This document shows, in pieces, positions 23,068-36,127 of a DNA stretch of 64,000 bases. A model generated the notes under the pieces. The model was not told where the DNA came from. It saw only the letters and a program-made list of their open reading frames with translations, and made no database searches. Numbering within the stretch: position 1 is the first letter of the stretch; each line of letters starts with the position of its first letter. The position numbers and the translations under genes are program-made. Origin of the DNA: Hevea brasiliensis. Its lineage: Eukaryota; Streptophyta; Magnoliopsida; Malpighiales; Euphorbiaceae. The DNA is taken from contig NC_079503.1 of the NCBI RefSeq assembly GCF_030052815.1, positions 53,114,735 through 53,178,734 of the forward strand, read 5' to 3'.

Positions 23068-25770
23068 TGTAACACCCCGAACCTCCGAGTTATGAATAGT
23101 ACCATTTTTGGTCAGTGACTAGTACTATTCAAAGACACCTTGAGGACCAAAATTAAATAGAAAAATTAATTGAGATAGACAAAATAAAAGTTTAAGTGAC
23201 CCAAAAATATAAGGACTCACCGGGTATATTGTAAAAGAGGGATTATAACCCGATAAGGGGCATTTTGGTTAATTCACTTTAAGAGTTGATTTTTGACCAA
23301 AATGTTAATTTAATTAAATGAAAATAAAATATTGAATTATTAAGAAATATTGAGGGAAAAATTACAGCAAAAGTAGAAAGAAAATAAAAGAGGCAAAAAT
23401 CTAGAATTTAAATTCTATTTTTGACCTAATTAAAATTAATGACTTATAAACTTAATTATTTAATTAAAAAGGAATAAATAAGTATAAAAGAAGATAAGTC
23501 TCCTTCTTTCCCTTCTTCCATGCCACCACCCATCTTTCCTCTCCCTCTCTTTTCTTTTCTCTTCTTCTCCAATCTTCTTCCACCATTGTTTTCCCTTCCA
23601 AGTCTTGATTCACTTCAATTCTCTTCATAAATTCCATAGCTCACTAAAAGAAAACATCAAAGAGATCTTTGATTGAGAGACTAAAAACAAGAAGAGCAAG
23701 ATTTGGAAGAGATTGGAAGTGGGAAAAATCATCAAGTGAGGTAAGCTCTCTCTTTTATGCTTGATCAACCAAATATACTTTGAATCAAGTTTGGGTGTGA
23801 TGAATTTACATGAGAAAGCATGAAATTTCATAAGAAAATGAAAGAAAACATTTATGGAATCTAAACTACGGTTTTGGCCAAATTGGAGAAAAGTTAGGGT
23901 TTGATGTCTTTGAATGAAATTTATGATGAGATTAAGCTTAGTTGAAGTAGTATACATGATTGGGGCAAAGAAATTGCATGAAATGTGTATAAATTTAATT
24001 ATAGGAGATTAGGGTTCATGGGAAAATTGGAGTTTTGGTGCTAGAGTGTGAAATAGGTGTGTGTAGTGTTAAATTATGGTCATTTGAGGTTTATTTAGTT
24101 TGAATTGACATTGGGTTGATGAATGGAGTTAATGAAATGGTAGGATTAGGGAAAATTACAAACTTTGGTTTTCGAAGATTATGGGGTTTGTGCTAGGAAG
24201 TGCCATTGATATGTCAATGCTAAATTATTGTCATTTTGGGTGAATTAAATATGAATTGAAGTTGGTTAGTGGGAATAATTGAAGAAAGAAAAATTTGAAC
24301 CTAGGGCAGAATTTGCACACTGAGTTTAGTGTGTTCGACAGCCCATAAATTGAGCTACATAACTCCAATTGGTGTGAAACCCATTGGAAATGAAACTTAA
24401 GACACAGGGCTACAATTTTTGTGAAGATACCCTGCCCCAAAAATGACCTTAAGCTATCTGAAATGAGCCTTGAACTTAGAGATAAAATTCTGGAACCTGT
24501 AGAATTTGACCATGTGAACAGTAAACTTTGCATGGCCATAACTCTCCCTAGAAAACTCCGATTTAGGCGATTCTTGAACTGATGGAAACCTAAGACATAG
24601 TAGAACATTTCATATGAAGAACTTGAGGCCAAATTATGGACTTAACCCAATCAAATTGTTGAGCAAAGTTGAATCACTGAATCTGCAGAATTGCAGATTT
24701 ACCATATGAACAGTAAATTTTGCATTGCCGTAACTCTCTCTAGAAAACTCTGATTTAGGAGATTCTTGAACTGATGGAAATCTAAGACATAGTAGAACAT
24801 TTCATATGAAGAACTTGAGGCCAAATTATGGACTTAACCAATCAAATTGCTGAGTAAGTTTGAGTCACCGAATCTACAGAATTGCAGATTTACCGTATGA
24901 ACAGTAAACTTTGCATGGCCATAACTCTCTCTAGAAAACTCCTATTTAGTCGATTCTTAAACCGATGGAAACCTAAGACATAGTAGAACATTTCATATGA
25001 AGAACATTAGACCAAATTATGTACTTAACTTGACCAAATTGCTGAACGAAATTGGATCGATAAATCTACTAGAACTAAATCTGCAGCATGAACAGTGACA
25101 TGAACAGTAATTGTGTTTTGAGCATAACTTGAGCTACACAGCTCCAAATTAGGCGATTCAAAAAGGAAAATAAAGTTAAGACCTAGATGAACAATTTTCA
25201 TGAAGAACATCTCATCAAATTATGATCGAAGCTAGGTAAAACTTGGGTTCAAATATTAGGGCACCAAGCTGTCCCAAAATCAAAATATTCTAAAATTTTC
25301 AAAGTTAACTTGAGATACATTAGACATGCATGTAATGAGTTCTTGGAAGCAATTGAGATTTGTATTGAGGTATTCTATTTGTGTATTTTTAGTAGAAAAA
25401 TAAGTTGGAACGGACAAGGAGAAGTAGGTAACAAGGAAGGAGAATTATTGAAGGTTTGTGCACAACTAACCTTTTTCTTTGTTTTAGCTACATAAATTGA
25501 TTTGAATGAGTTTATTTGAATGAGTTTGGTTTGAAATGAGTTTATTTTGAATGAGGTATTTTTTTCTCTTGTATTTGAGGAATTTGTGTGTTGCCACCCC
25601 TTTTATGGGTTTTATGATGATTTGAATATGTTATTATTTTGCAAACGTGATTATTGATTTAGAAACTCTTGAAAGTTATTTTGAAACCACATTTAGCATG
25701 ACAGTCCCTTTCGAAACTCCCCAGTAGTAACGACTACTTGGGGTTGATAATTGATATTGATTATGTCTCC
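23068..25770 (+). repeat. 5' LTR of element C, 3'-truncated
   Basis: Matches 27370-30084 of the 3' LTR closely and stops after TTATGTCTCC, losing about 840 bp. It contains TATAAAA (23483-23489), CCAATTGG / CCCATTGG (24365-24387) and a 192-bp tandem array from 24509. Confidence 0.93.
24509..25084 (+). repeat. 192-bp tandem repeat, 3 copies, in LTR C
   Basis: Units start at 24509, 24701 and 24892 with ACCATATGAACAGTAAA (one or two changes). Each carries GGCCATAACTCTC, GATTTAGGCGATTCTT, CCTAAGACATAGTAGAACAT and TTTCATATGAAGAAC. A fourth, diverged unit begins near 25085. The 3' LTR has the same array at 28827, 29019 and 29211. Confidence 0.85.
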
Positions 25771-25821
25771 CCTATTTTATATATCATTACTTTTTGAACC
25801 CAAGACGTGCATGAATAAAGG
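25771..25821. other. Filler at the C deletion junction
   Basis: About 51 bp (CCTATTTTATATATCATTAC and onward to AATAAAG). They match neither the LTR nor the pol of the other copies and separate the LTR break from RNase H coding sequence. Probably filler DNA from repair of a double-strand break. Confidence 0.55.
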
Positions 25822-27321
25822 GCATTGCATGCTAATTTGGAGATTAATGAAGATGGGCAGATGGTAGCTACTTAGCAAGTGAAGCCAATGTTGGCAGAAC
25901 AAATTAAAGCAGTTGCACAGAAGGATGATAAGTATGTGAAGTTGATGGAAGAGGCTCGGGATGGCAAGAAACTAGAATTTTTAGTAAATGATGAGAGCTT
26001 GTTGTTATATAAGGACAGAATGTGCATTTCTGAGAATGTTGAACTGAGGCAGACCATTTTAAAAGAAGCACATGATTCACGTTTTGCAATGCACCCCGGT
26101 GGTACCAAAATGTACAGAAGTGTGAAAGAGCACTATTGGTGGAGAGGAATGAAGAAAGACATTGTAGAATATATTGCCAAATGCCTAACTTGTCAGCAAG
26201 TAAAGGCAGAACACCAAGTGCCTGCAGGGTTGCTACAGCCATTGCCAATTCCCGAGTGGAAATGGAAAAGAATCACTATGGATTTCGTGACAGGACTTCC
26301 ATGTACACAAAAGAATCATGATGCAGTTTGGGTTATTGTTGATAGATTGACCAAGTCTACACACTTTTTTCTAGTGAGGATGGATTATAGCCTGGAAAGA
26401 TTGGCCAAACTGTACATTGATGAATTTGTGAGGTTACATGGAGTGCCAGTGTCTATTGTGTCGGACAGAGACCCAAGGTTCACTTCTAGATTCTGGGGTA
26501 GTCTCCAAAAAGCCCTAGGAACTATATTGAACTTCATTATAGCATTCCATCCATAGATAGACGACCAATATGAAAGGATCATTTAGATTTTGGAGGATAT
26601 GCTTCGGGCTTGTGTGATTGAGTTTGAAGGGAGTTGGGACACACACTTGCCTTTAATTGAATTTGCCTACAACAACAGTTATCAGTCAAGCATCGGGATG
26701 CCTCCATACGAAGCACTTTATGGCAAAAAGTGTAGAACTCCCTTGTGTTGGGATGAAGTGGGCGAGAAGAAGTTGATTGGCCCAAAATTAGTGCAGTAGA
26801 CGGAAGAAAAGGTTAAGCTCATTAGAGACAGACTCAAAGTTGCAATGGATAAACAGAAGTCCTACATTGACCTAAAGAGAAGAGATATTCGGTACAGTGT
26901 GGGTGACAAGGTGTTCTTGAAAGTTTCCCCATGGAAGAGGATCATGAAGTTTGGTAGAAAGGGGAAACTAAGTCCTCACTTCATTGGGCCGTATGAGGTT
27001 CTGGAAAGAATGGGTCCATTGGCATATAGACTTGCATTGCCTCTAGAGTTGGAAAAGATTCACAATATCTTCCATGTCTCCATGTTGAGGAGGTACAGAT
27101 CAGACCCCTCTCACATTTTGCCAGTAGAGGAGATCGAAGTGAATCCAGACCTGACATATTACGAAGATCCCATAAAGATCTTGGCACATGAGGTGAAGCA
27201 GCTGAGAAATAAGCAAATACCTCTAGTGAAAGTGTTGTGGAACCATCATTTAGGCTAGGAGGCTACATGGGAGAGTGAAGAGGACATGAGGAGACAGTAC
27301 TCACAGCTATTCAGAGACTAA
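25822..27321 (+). pseudogene. Element C pol remnant: end of RNase H linker, integrase, chromodomain
   Basis: Begins at HANLEINEDGQ, within the region between RNase H and integrase, after a TAG near 25875. A clean frame from 25879 to 26556 covers the linker, the zinc domain ([25 protein letters not shown]) and the integrase core with MDFVTGLP (Asp) and VSDRDPRF (Asp). TAG at 26554-26556 replaces the conserved Gln of HPQTDG. The Glu motif follows as DQYERII, then [19 protein letters not shown] at 26797-26799 breaks the next stretch. From 26845 the GDKVFLKVSPW and FIGPYEVLERMG segments and the VKQLRNKQIPLVKVLW chromodomain run with only one stop (TAG near 27256), ending TAA at 27319-27321. Confidence 0.93.
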
Positions 27322-27354
27322 GACCAGGTAAATTTCGAGGACGAAATTTATTTT

Positions 27355-27369
27355 TAAGGAGAGGAGAAT
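27355..27369 (+). other. Polypurine tract of element C
   Basis: AAGGAGAGGAGAATT directly before TGTAACACC of the 3' LTR, preceded by the conserved TTTCGAGGACGAAATTTATTT. Confidence 0.85.
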
Positions 27370-30300
27370 TGTAACACCTCGAACCTCCAAGTTATGAATA
27401 GTACCATTTTTGGTCAGTGACTAGTACTATTCAAAGACACCTTGAGGACCAAAATTAAATAGAAAAATTAATTGAGATAGACACAATAAAAATTCAAGTG
27501 ACCCAAAAATATAAGGACTCACCAGGTATATTGTAAAAGAGGGATTATGACCCGATAAGGGGCATTTTGGTCAATTCACTTTAAGAGTTGATTTTTGACC
27601 AAAATGTTAATTTAATTAAATGAAAATAAAATATTTAATTATGAAGAAATATTGAGGGAAAAATTACAGTAAAAGTGGAAAGAAAATAAAAGAGGCAAAA
27701 ATCTAGAATTTAAATTCTATTTTTGACCTAATTAAAATTAATGACTTATAGACTTTTGACAATTAAACTTAATTATTTAATTAAAAAGGAATAAATAAGT
27801 ATAAAAGAAGATAAGTCTCCTTCTTTCCCTTCTTCCATGCCACCACCCATCTTCCCTCTCCCTCTCTTTTCTTTTCTCTTCTTCTCCAATCTTCTTCCAC
27901 CATTGTTTTCCCTTCCATGTCTTGATTCACTTCAATTCCCTTCATAAATTCCATAGCCCACTAAAAGAAAACATTAAAGAGATCTTTGATTGAGAGATTA
28001 AAAACAAGAAGAGCAAGATTTGGAAGAGATTGGAAGTGGGAAAAATCATCAAGTGAGGTAAGCTCTCTCTTTCATGCTTGATTAACCAAATATGCTTTGA
28101 ATCAAGTTTGGGTGTGATGAAATTACATAAGAAAGCATTAAATTTCATAAGAAAATGAAAGAAAACATGTATGGAATCTAAACTAGGGTTTTGGCCAAAT
28201 TAGAGAAAAGTTAGGGTTTGATGTCTTTGAATGAAATTTATGATGAGATTAAGCTTAGTTGAAGTAGTATACATGATTGGGGCAAAGAAATTGCATGAAA
28301 TGTGTATAAATTTAATTATAGGAGGTTAGGGTCCATGAGAAAATTGGAGTTTTGGTGCTAGAGTGTGAAATTGGTGTGTGTAGTGTTCAATTATGGTCAT
28401 TTGAGGTTTATTTATTTTGAATTGACATTGGGTTGATGAATGGACGTAATAAAATGGTAGGATTAGGGAAAATTGCAAACTTGGGTGTTTGAAAATTGTG
28501 GGGTTTGTGCTAGGAAGTGCCATTGATGTGTCAATGCTAAATTATAGTCATTTTGGGTGAATTAAATGTAAATTGAGGTTGGTTAGTGGGAATAATTGAA
28601 AAAATGAAAAATTTGAACTTGGGGTAGAATTTGCACACTAAGTTTAGTGTGTTTGATAGCCCATAAATTGAGCTATACAACTCCAATTGGTGTGAAACCA
28701 ATTGGAAATGAAACTTAAGACATAGAGCTAGAATTTTTGTGAAGATACCCTGCCTCGAAAATGACCTTAGCCTATCCAAAATGAGCCTTGAACTTAGAGA
28801 CAAAATTCTGGAACCTGCAGAATTTGACCATATGAACAGTAAATTCTGCATGGCCATAACTCTCTCTAGAAAACTCCGATATAGGCAATTCTCAAACCGA
28901 TGGAAACCTAAGATATAGTAGAGCATTTCATATGAAGAACTTGAGGCCAAATTATGGACTTAACCCAATCAAATTGCTAAGCAAAGTTGAATTATCGAAT
29001 TTGTAGAATTGCAGATTTACCATATGAACAGTAAAATTTGCATAGCCATAACTCTCTCTAGAAAACTCCGATTTAGGAGATTCTTAAATTGATGGAAACC
29101 TAAGACATAGTAGAACATTTCATATGAAGAACATGAGGCCAAATTATGGACTTAACCCAATCAAATTTCTGAGCAAAATTGAATCACTAAATTTGCAGAA
29201 TTACAGATTTACCATATGAACAGTAAAATTTGCATGGCCATAACTCTCCCTAGAAAATTCCAATTTAGGCGATTCTTAAATTGATGGAAACCTAAGATAT
29301 AGTAAAACCTTTTGTATGAAGAACATTAGACCAAATTATAGACTTAACTTGACCAAATTGCTGAACGAAATTAGATCAACAAATCTGCTAGAACTGAATT
29401 TGCAGCATGAACAGTGACGTGAACAGTAATCATGTTTTGAGCATAACTTGAGCTACACAGCTCAGAATTAGGCGATTCAAAATGGAAAAAAAATTTAAGA
29501 CCTAGATAAATAATTTTCATGAAGAACACCTCACCAAATCATGATCGAAGCTAGGTAAAATTTGGGTTTAAAAATTGGGGCACCAAGCCATCCCAAACCA
29601 AAATATTCTAAAATTTTCAAAGCTAACTTAGGATGCATTAGACATGCATGTAATGAGTTCTTAGCAGCAATTGAGATTGGTATTGAGGTATTCTATTTGT
29701 GTATTTTCAGTAGAAAAAAAAAGTTGGAATGGACAAGGAGAAGTAGGTAACAAGGAAGGAGAATTATTAAAGGTTTGTGCACAACTAACCTTTTTCTTTG
29801 TTTTAGCTTCGTAAATTGATTTGAATGAGTTTATTTGAATGAGTTTGATTTGAAATGAGTTTATTTTGAATGAGGTATGTTTTTCTCTTGTATTTGAGGA
29901 ATTTGTGTGTTTCCACCCCTTTTATGGGTTTTATGATGATTTGAATATGTTATTGTTTTGCAAACGTGATTATTGATTTAGAAACTCTTGAAAGTTGTTT
30001 TGAAATCACAGTTAGGATGACAGTCCCTTTCAGAACTCTCTAGTAGTAACGGCTACTTGGAGTTGATAATTGATATTGATTATGTCTCCTATTAATAACG
30101 GTTAGTGGGGTAAGACTACATGAGTACTCATTAGCTAGCTAGCCCTTCCCTCATTAATAACGGTTAGCAAGGTTGAGATTGCATTGTCGTGGTGTACAAC
30201 ATGGCACTGATCGTGAAATTTTGTGTCATGACCTAAATTGTGTGTTGATGTTGGCAACACTAATGCTTTGTGAATTGTGATTTATGAAGTGTGATTTCTC

Positions 30301-30925
30301 TTTTGAGTTATTCCAATAAATGGCTCTTATGGACTTAGAACTATTGTGAAGTTTTCATGCTTAAGAAAAATGTGATTTATTAGGCTTTGACAAATTGTGT
30401 TTTACCTTAAGTTTTAAAGTTATTTGTTGTGCACCACTGAGTGATATACTAAGCGATAGCTTCTTTATGCTGTCGCAAGTAAGGGAAAGGAGAAGGCTGC
30501 CGAGTGAGCGACTTGGTAGCAGCATTTTGGTATTGATTGTGGGTATTTACGTTAGATATACCCTTGTGATTCCTTTGGATGTATTTTGTACCTATATGTA
30601 TGAATGTACGGACATTGAGCAGTTTGTATGAAAAAGCACTGCATTACTAAAGTATTTTGAGTTTGTAACTATTTGTATTGTATTTTGAAGCTTATCGAAA
30701 TGTAACTTTTGCAATATTTAGTCTATAATTATTTCCAATGAGTGTTTACATTGAATTTTAACTATTCCCATGTAGTTTTCTGCAAAAGAATTAATAAGAT
30801 CAAAAGATATAATTTGTTTAAAATCCCTTGTAGCATAACTAATGGGTTATCGGTAGGTGTAGTTCGGTAATTCATTAGGTATGTTACGGGAACATGTCGT
30901 GCCTTACAAGGGATAAGGTGTGACA
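27370..30925 (+). repeat. 3' LTR of element C (3556 bp, complete)
   Basis: TGTAACACCTCGAACC to GGATAAGGTGTGACA. It contains TATAAAA (27800-27806), the CCAATTGG pair (28683-28690, 28698-28705), the 192-bp array (28827-29400) and, near the end, the ATCGGTAGGTGTAGTTCGG motif shared with other families. It holds no coding sequence. Confidence 0.94.
27800..27806 (+). promoter_or_regulatory. TATA box of LTR C
   Basis: TATAAAAGAAG followed by a CT-rich leader (TTCTTTCCCTTCTTCC). It is identical in the 5' LTR at 23483-23489. Confidence 0.55.
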
Positions 30926-30930
30926 GCCAA

Positions 30931-31983
30931 TGCCTAAGTGGAAATGGGAAAGGATAACTATGGATTTTGTAATGGGACTTCCGACAACACAGAAGAATTA
31001 TAATGTCGAATGGGTCATAGTAGACAGATTGACCAAGTCTACTCATTTTCTGCTAGTTAGGATGGACTATAGCTTAGAGAGATTGGCCAAATTGTACAAA
31101 GATGAGATTGTGAGATTACATGGAGTGCCAGTATTGATTGTATCTGACAAAGATCCTAGGTTCACTTTTAGATTCTAGGGTAGTCTTCAGAGAGCCTTAG
31201 GAACTAGATTGAACTTCAGCATGGCATTCCACCCATAGACAGATGGCCAGTCTGAGAGGGTAATTCAAATATTGGAGGGTATGCTACGGGCTTGTGTAAT
31301 TGAGTTTAAGGGTATTTGGGACACACACTTGCCTCTGATTGAGTTTGCTTACAACAACAGCTACCAATCAAGCATTATGATGCCTCCATATGAAGCTCTA
31401 TATGGCAGAAAGTGCAAAACTCCCTTATGTTGTGATGATTGAACCAGAGATTATTCAGTAAACAGAGGAAAAGATCAGACCTATCAGAGATCGACTGAAG
31501 GCTGCATCAGGCAGTCAGAAGTCCTGTATTGATCTAAAGAGGCAAGATATTGAGTACACAGTGGGTGATAAAGTGTTCCTTAAGGTTTCCTCTTAGAAGA
31601 AAATTATGAGATTTGGCAGAAAAGGTGAACTGAGTCCTCGTTTCATTGGACCATATGAGGTTCTGGAAAAAGTGAGTCCTCTAGCATATCGGTTGGCATT
31701 ACCTCCAAAGCTAGGAAGAATACATAGTGTCTTTCATGTGTCCATGTTGAGGAAGTATAGATCTGACCCATCTCATGTTCCATCTGTTGAAGAGATTGAG
31801 ATAAATCTAGACCTTTCATATGAGGAAGAACCCGTAGAGATTCTGGCATATGAGGTAAAGCAGCTAAGAAATGAGCAAATACCCATGGTTAAAGTGTTGT
31901 GGAACCATCATTCAGGCTAGGAAGCTACTTCAGAACGAGAGGAGGATATGAGGAGGCAGCACCCATAGTTGTTCAGAGACTAA
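30931..31983 (+). pseudogene. Gypsy A2 pol, part 3: integrase core and chromodomain
   Basis: Resumes after element C with the [17 protein letters not shown] segment (Asp), then VSDKDPRF (Asp), TAG near 31177, TAG 31236-31238 in HPQTDG and the Glu in [18 protein letters not shown] follows. A deletion near 31437 removes part of the DEVGE region. TAA lies at 31459-31461 and TAG near 31593 replaces Trp of SPW. From 31606 the frame is open through FIGPYEVLEKVS and the chromodomain VKQLRNEQIPMVKVLW to TAG near 31918, and the region ends at TAA 31981-31983. Confidence 0.92.
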
Positions 31984-32010
31984 AACCAGGTAAAAGTTTG
32001 AGGCAAAATT

Positions 32011-32029
32011 TATTTTTTGGGGGAAGAAT
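32011..32029 (+). other. Polypurine tract of internal A2
   Basis: TATTTTTTGGGGGAAGAAT before TGTAATACCCC. The purine run is degenerate compared with A1 and A3. Confidence 0.7.
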
Positions 32030-32083
32030 TGTAATACCCCTATATTAAGTAGCCTATGCATTCTACTGTTCCGGTGACCAGTG
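32030..32083 (+). mobile_element. LTR-A3, first 54 bp (split by element D)
   Basis: TGTAATACCCCTATATTAAG to CCGGTGACCAGTG, the start of a family A LTR that resumes at 42610. The break lies inside the conserved CTGTTCCGGTGACC box. CAGTG (32079-32083) is the left TSD of D. Confidence 0.93.
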
Positions 32084-35000
32084 TGTCACACCTTACCCCT
32101 TTGTAAGGCATAACATGATTCCGTAGTATACCTAATGAATTGCCAAACTTCACTTATTGATAACCCATTAAATACACTACAAGGGATTTTAAAATAATTT
32201 TCTTACTTTTCAAAGGTGGCGAGCACTTTTGGTAGGAATTAAAAACTTTTATTTGAAGACAAATCACATATCAAATTTTCAAGCAACATAAAGTTTCTGC
32301 AAATTTTATAAAAATTTCGGCAGGATGCCATCTATAATTGGGAAAAATCAATTCTTCAAAACTTGTGAAAACACTCCCAATAATTTCATTTCTCAATCCC
32401 AACCGCCAATATATTCTCAAATCAATACAATTCAACCAAATTTCAATTCAAAATTCACAACTCAAAAATTTTTCAAAATAATTCGATAAACTCATAACAT
32501 TGCATTAAATTAAATTTACATACACAAATCTTAATTTACAAAAAAAAAAATCAAAACTAATATTATTACAACTTTAATGTACAACTGCTCATCTAACTAC
32601 TTAGATACATATGAACAAAAGATTATTTACATCAAGTCAAATTTACAAGGGTATAAATAAATGCCCATACAAAAATCTCAGTGTAGTCCCAACAATCAGT
32701 AGCTCACTTTGCTGCTTTTTCCTTGTCTCTATTTGCGAAAGCAAAGAAAGCTATCATTAAGTATAAAAATACTCAGTAGTGCACAATAAAATATAAAATA
32801 TATAATATAAAACATTTGCTATCAATTTACAGTTCAAATATTTCACAATCACATTTTAATTTTTTCAAATCACATTTATCACAAATCACAATTTAAATAT
32901 TTCACAATTTTCTAAGCTTAATATAACACAAATTTGATCAAACAATTTAATAAACACAGTGTTGCCAATCAATAATACAACTTAGGCCATGACATAAAAT
33001 TTTCAAACATGCCGTATTGTACACCACGACAAGGCAAGTTCATCCCACTAATTGAAATCAATAAGGGAGGTGGCTAGCTAGCTAATGAGTACTCATCCAA
33101 ACTTACCTCAGACTAGCAAGCTAGAGAGGGAGGAAAGTGATCAAATATCAAACTCAACCCCACAAGTGGAAGAGGAACATTGTAAGGGACTGCCATGACA
33201 AGTGTGAATCAAAAGCAATTTCAAAATCATATTATTCAACATTTCATGCAAAACATTATTTCTAAAGTAGGCAACACACAGATTCTCAAATAAAATTTCT
33301 AAGGCCATAACCAACATCAAAATCATATTGTTCAAATATTTCATACAAATCAATAAATAATTTTCATTCCAAATTTCCATTGTAAAATAGGCAACACAAC
33401 ATTCTCGAAATTCATAATGAACAAAACACATTCACAATGTATAACAAATCAATTTTCATTGTGAAAACTATAATTTAAAAATTTTTATGCCCAAACCTTA
33501 TGCAAGTCGCCTCTTGGCCTTGACTCGATGCCTCAGGTTCTTTCCCGATATTCTTTTCAACTGAAACAGGCCATTTTACAGTGTTTTAGTATCATAAGTT
33601 ATCATAAATCCAATAATAAATTCAAATCTATTTATATCTAACTTTAATATGCTTAACTTGACGTTCTTTAAAATTTGTATTTTTGGGTTACTATTCATGA
33701 TACTATTTAGCTCAATTTGTTGACTTTCTAATGCTTAATAGGTATGACAATTTCAATTTCACCCACATACCACATTTTGGTTACCTAATTTGTTGGTTTT
33801 GGTTGTTTTCTCAAATTTTAAGTCTCTTAGGTGAAATTTCCAAATTTCATATTTGGTGCCCTGTATTGTACTGTTCCATTAGTCAAGTTGCTGTGATAAT
33901 TTGGCTAAGTTTTCCTCATAGAAGTTGTTCGTTATTGTTTTAACATTATTTCCCTTTTTGAATCACTCCATTTGGAGTTTTGTAGCCCTAGTTATGGCCA
34001 TTTGAACATGGCTGGCCGGATTTGGTGTTACCCAGGATTCTGGGCATTTCCTGGATTTTGACAATTTTTGTGCATTGACTGCAGGTGAGTTTTTGGATAG
34101 GTTATGATCACAATTTGGGTTTGTTTTCTTCATGAAAGTTGTAGGGCTATGTCTCAGATTTCTATTGGTTAAAAATTCAGGTCATTTGGACCTTACTAGA
34201 CCAAGTTATGGTCATTTACGTAACTACTATTCATTTGGCCATTTTTGTATAGGGCGGTGTGCCCAATTCTGAATTTAGCCTAATTGTTCACTAAGTTATG
34301 GTCACTTTCTGGGCATGATTCCTGAATGAAAAATCTGCCATTTTGTGTCTAGTTTCATTCCCAATTGGCTTCACACCAATTGGGTTGGTAAATTTTCAGT
34401 TTTGATCCCTGAAAGGGACTTAGGTTAAATTGCCTGCAGATTAACCCTAACTAATCCGAATTGGAACTTGGTTCCAAAAATTCATACACACCACAAATGG
34501 CCACAATTGACCATTTCTCAACTCAATTAAGGTCAACTACATCAATTGACTAATTCTTAACTTTTTCTTCAATTTTTCACATGCTCAAAACCTTAGCTAC
34601 ACATAAAGTTCAATCTAATGCATTCAAAGTGCCCATTCATGATCTATACACCTAATGCACCTCAAATAACCATTCAAACACCTCAACTCATTCATTTCAA
34701 ACCCTAACCCTAGCTGGCTGAAATTCCTATTTGGTCCTCCAACAATTGTTTTCTTTTGATTTTAAGTTACTTTCTAAGTTAATTAAACTAAACATAAACA
34801 TTTAACTAAAATTTTCAAGTTTAGAATACTAACCTCAAACTTTGATTTTCAATTTCTCCAAATCTTCAATTTATCCCTTTCTTTCCTTCTTCACTCTTCT
34901 TGTCTAGGTTAATGTTGAAGCTTACTAGGGTTTAAGGTTAGATTTTGTGAGAGAAAATCAAGTTATTCAAGGTTGAATAACTCTTCCATGGTGGACACCA

Positions 35001-35733
35001 ATGGAGATGTGAGGGAGAGAGTGGCCGGCTTGGGGTGAGGGAAGATGAGTGTGATTTATCTTTTCTTTTTCTTTTAAATTTTAGCTTAATTAATACATAA
35101 TTATCCCACAAATTTTAATTTTTAAATATTAGGTTTATTGCATCATGCTTATGCCATGAATGATGTAAATAAACATTTTTCTTTCTTTCTTTCTCTTTTT
35201 TTTTTTTCTTTTTCATTTATTTTTCCATTAGTTCTTTAATATAATTTTTGATCCCAAAATTATCTTTTCTCTGATTTTATTGGACAATTAGGTCAGGAGT
35301 CAGTCCTAGGGGTGAATGACCAAATTGCCCCTCGCCGATTCGATCCAGTTTGCAAGTAATTCAATATTTCTTCCGGATCTCCGACCTAATTATTTGACCT
35401 ACTTAACAACTCTTTTTCGTGATTTTCTCTTTTTCACTGTGTTTGCAATAATCCTAAGGACTATGACATCACATTTTATAGTTCAAAATTTGAGGTTAGA
35501 CTGACCTCGCAGTCATTCTCGAGAAGGTCACCCATCGCTGTGACTCCTGGCTCATTTAACTTCTTATGTTCTGTTTTTCTTCTTTATACTTAACTATTTG
35601 GCAATCACTAATTATTTGTGTTCATGGCTTATATAGGTTTCTTAGATGTGGTTCTAATTCTCTTAATTGCCCAAACTGACATCGGTCACCAGAACAGTAT
35701 AATTTACCAGGCTATGCAAATATGGGTGTTATA
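32084..35733 (-). repeat. 3' LTR of element D (3650 bp)
   Basis: Complete copy. Its 5' terminus has mutated from TGTAACACCC to TATAACACCC. It contains the CCAATTGG pair (34361-34368, 34376-34383), an empty site for the copia solo insertion seen in its partner (about 33594) and a (CTTT)n / T-rich tract (about 35178-35213). Conserved boxes lie near 35670-35696. It holds no coding sequence. Confidence 0.92.
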
Positions 35734-36127
35734 ATTCTCCCACCCTTCAAAGAAATTTCGTCCTCAAAATTGTGTCCACTATCTGTCCTCAAATAGTCAT
35801 ACGTGTTATTTTCTCATGTTTTTCTCACATTTCTATATAGCTTCATAGTCTAAATAATAGTCCATAGCACTTTAACCAATACTATTTACCTAATCATTGA
35901 TTCTCTGACCATTCTAGTCAACAATCTTGTTAATATTCATAACATTTATTTATTACATCTGAACTAACTATTCAACTTTTTACTTCTATAACTCTTTTAT
36001 CTATCGATATTTAATAATTTATCGTATTCTAGGTGATGTATTTCACTAACAAACTCATCCAAAACTGATTCTAAAAAGACTAGTCACTAACATATCAAAA
36101 TTGATTTTTTTATACATATACATATCT
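35734..36127 (-). other. D: PPT and non-coding stretch after gag
   Basis: The PPT on the minus strand is GGGTGGGAGAAT (35734-35745), with the conserved GAGGACGAAATTTCTTTGAA next to it. The rest is AT-rich with many stops and no recognisable pol. A block at 36071-36105 is nearly identical to 52707-52741 in element F. Confidence 0.7.

Larger units (their letters stand above)
23068..30925 (+). mobile_element. Gypsy element C (Tekay/Del-like), complete ends, internal deletion
   Basis: 7858 bp from TGTAACACCCCGAACC to AAGGTGTGACA, inserted in integrase A2. The TSD is GCCAG (23063-23067) and GCCAA (30926-30930), with one mismatch. Uninterrupted copies read ATTGCCAGTGCCTGAG. The order is truncated 5' LTR, filler, late RNase H to chromodomain, PPT, complete 3' LTR. 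PBS, gag, protease, RT and most of RNase H are deleted, so it could not move on its own. Its LTR differs from family A, yet its integrase is close to that of A. Confidence 0.94.

Noticed and set aside
35178..35213. CTTT/T-rich tract as a poly(A) tail of a LINE or SINE
   Set aside because: The same tract is in both LTRs of element D, so it belongs to the LTR. No LINE or SINE body is next to it.
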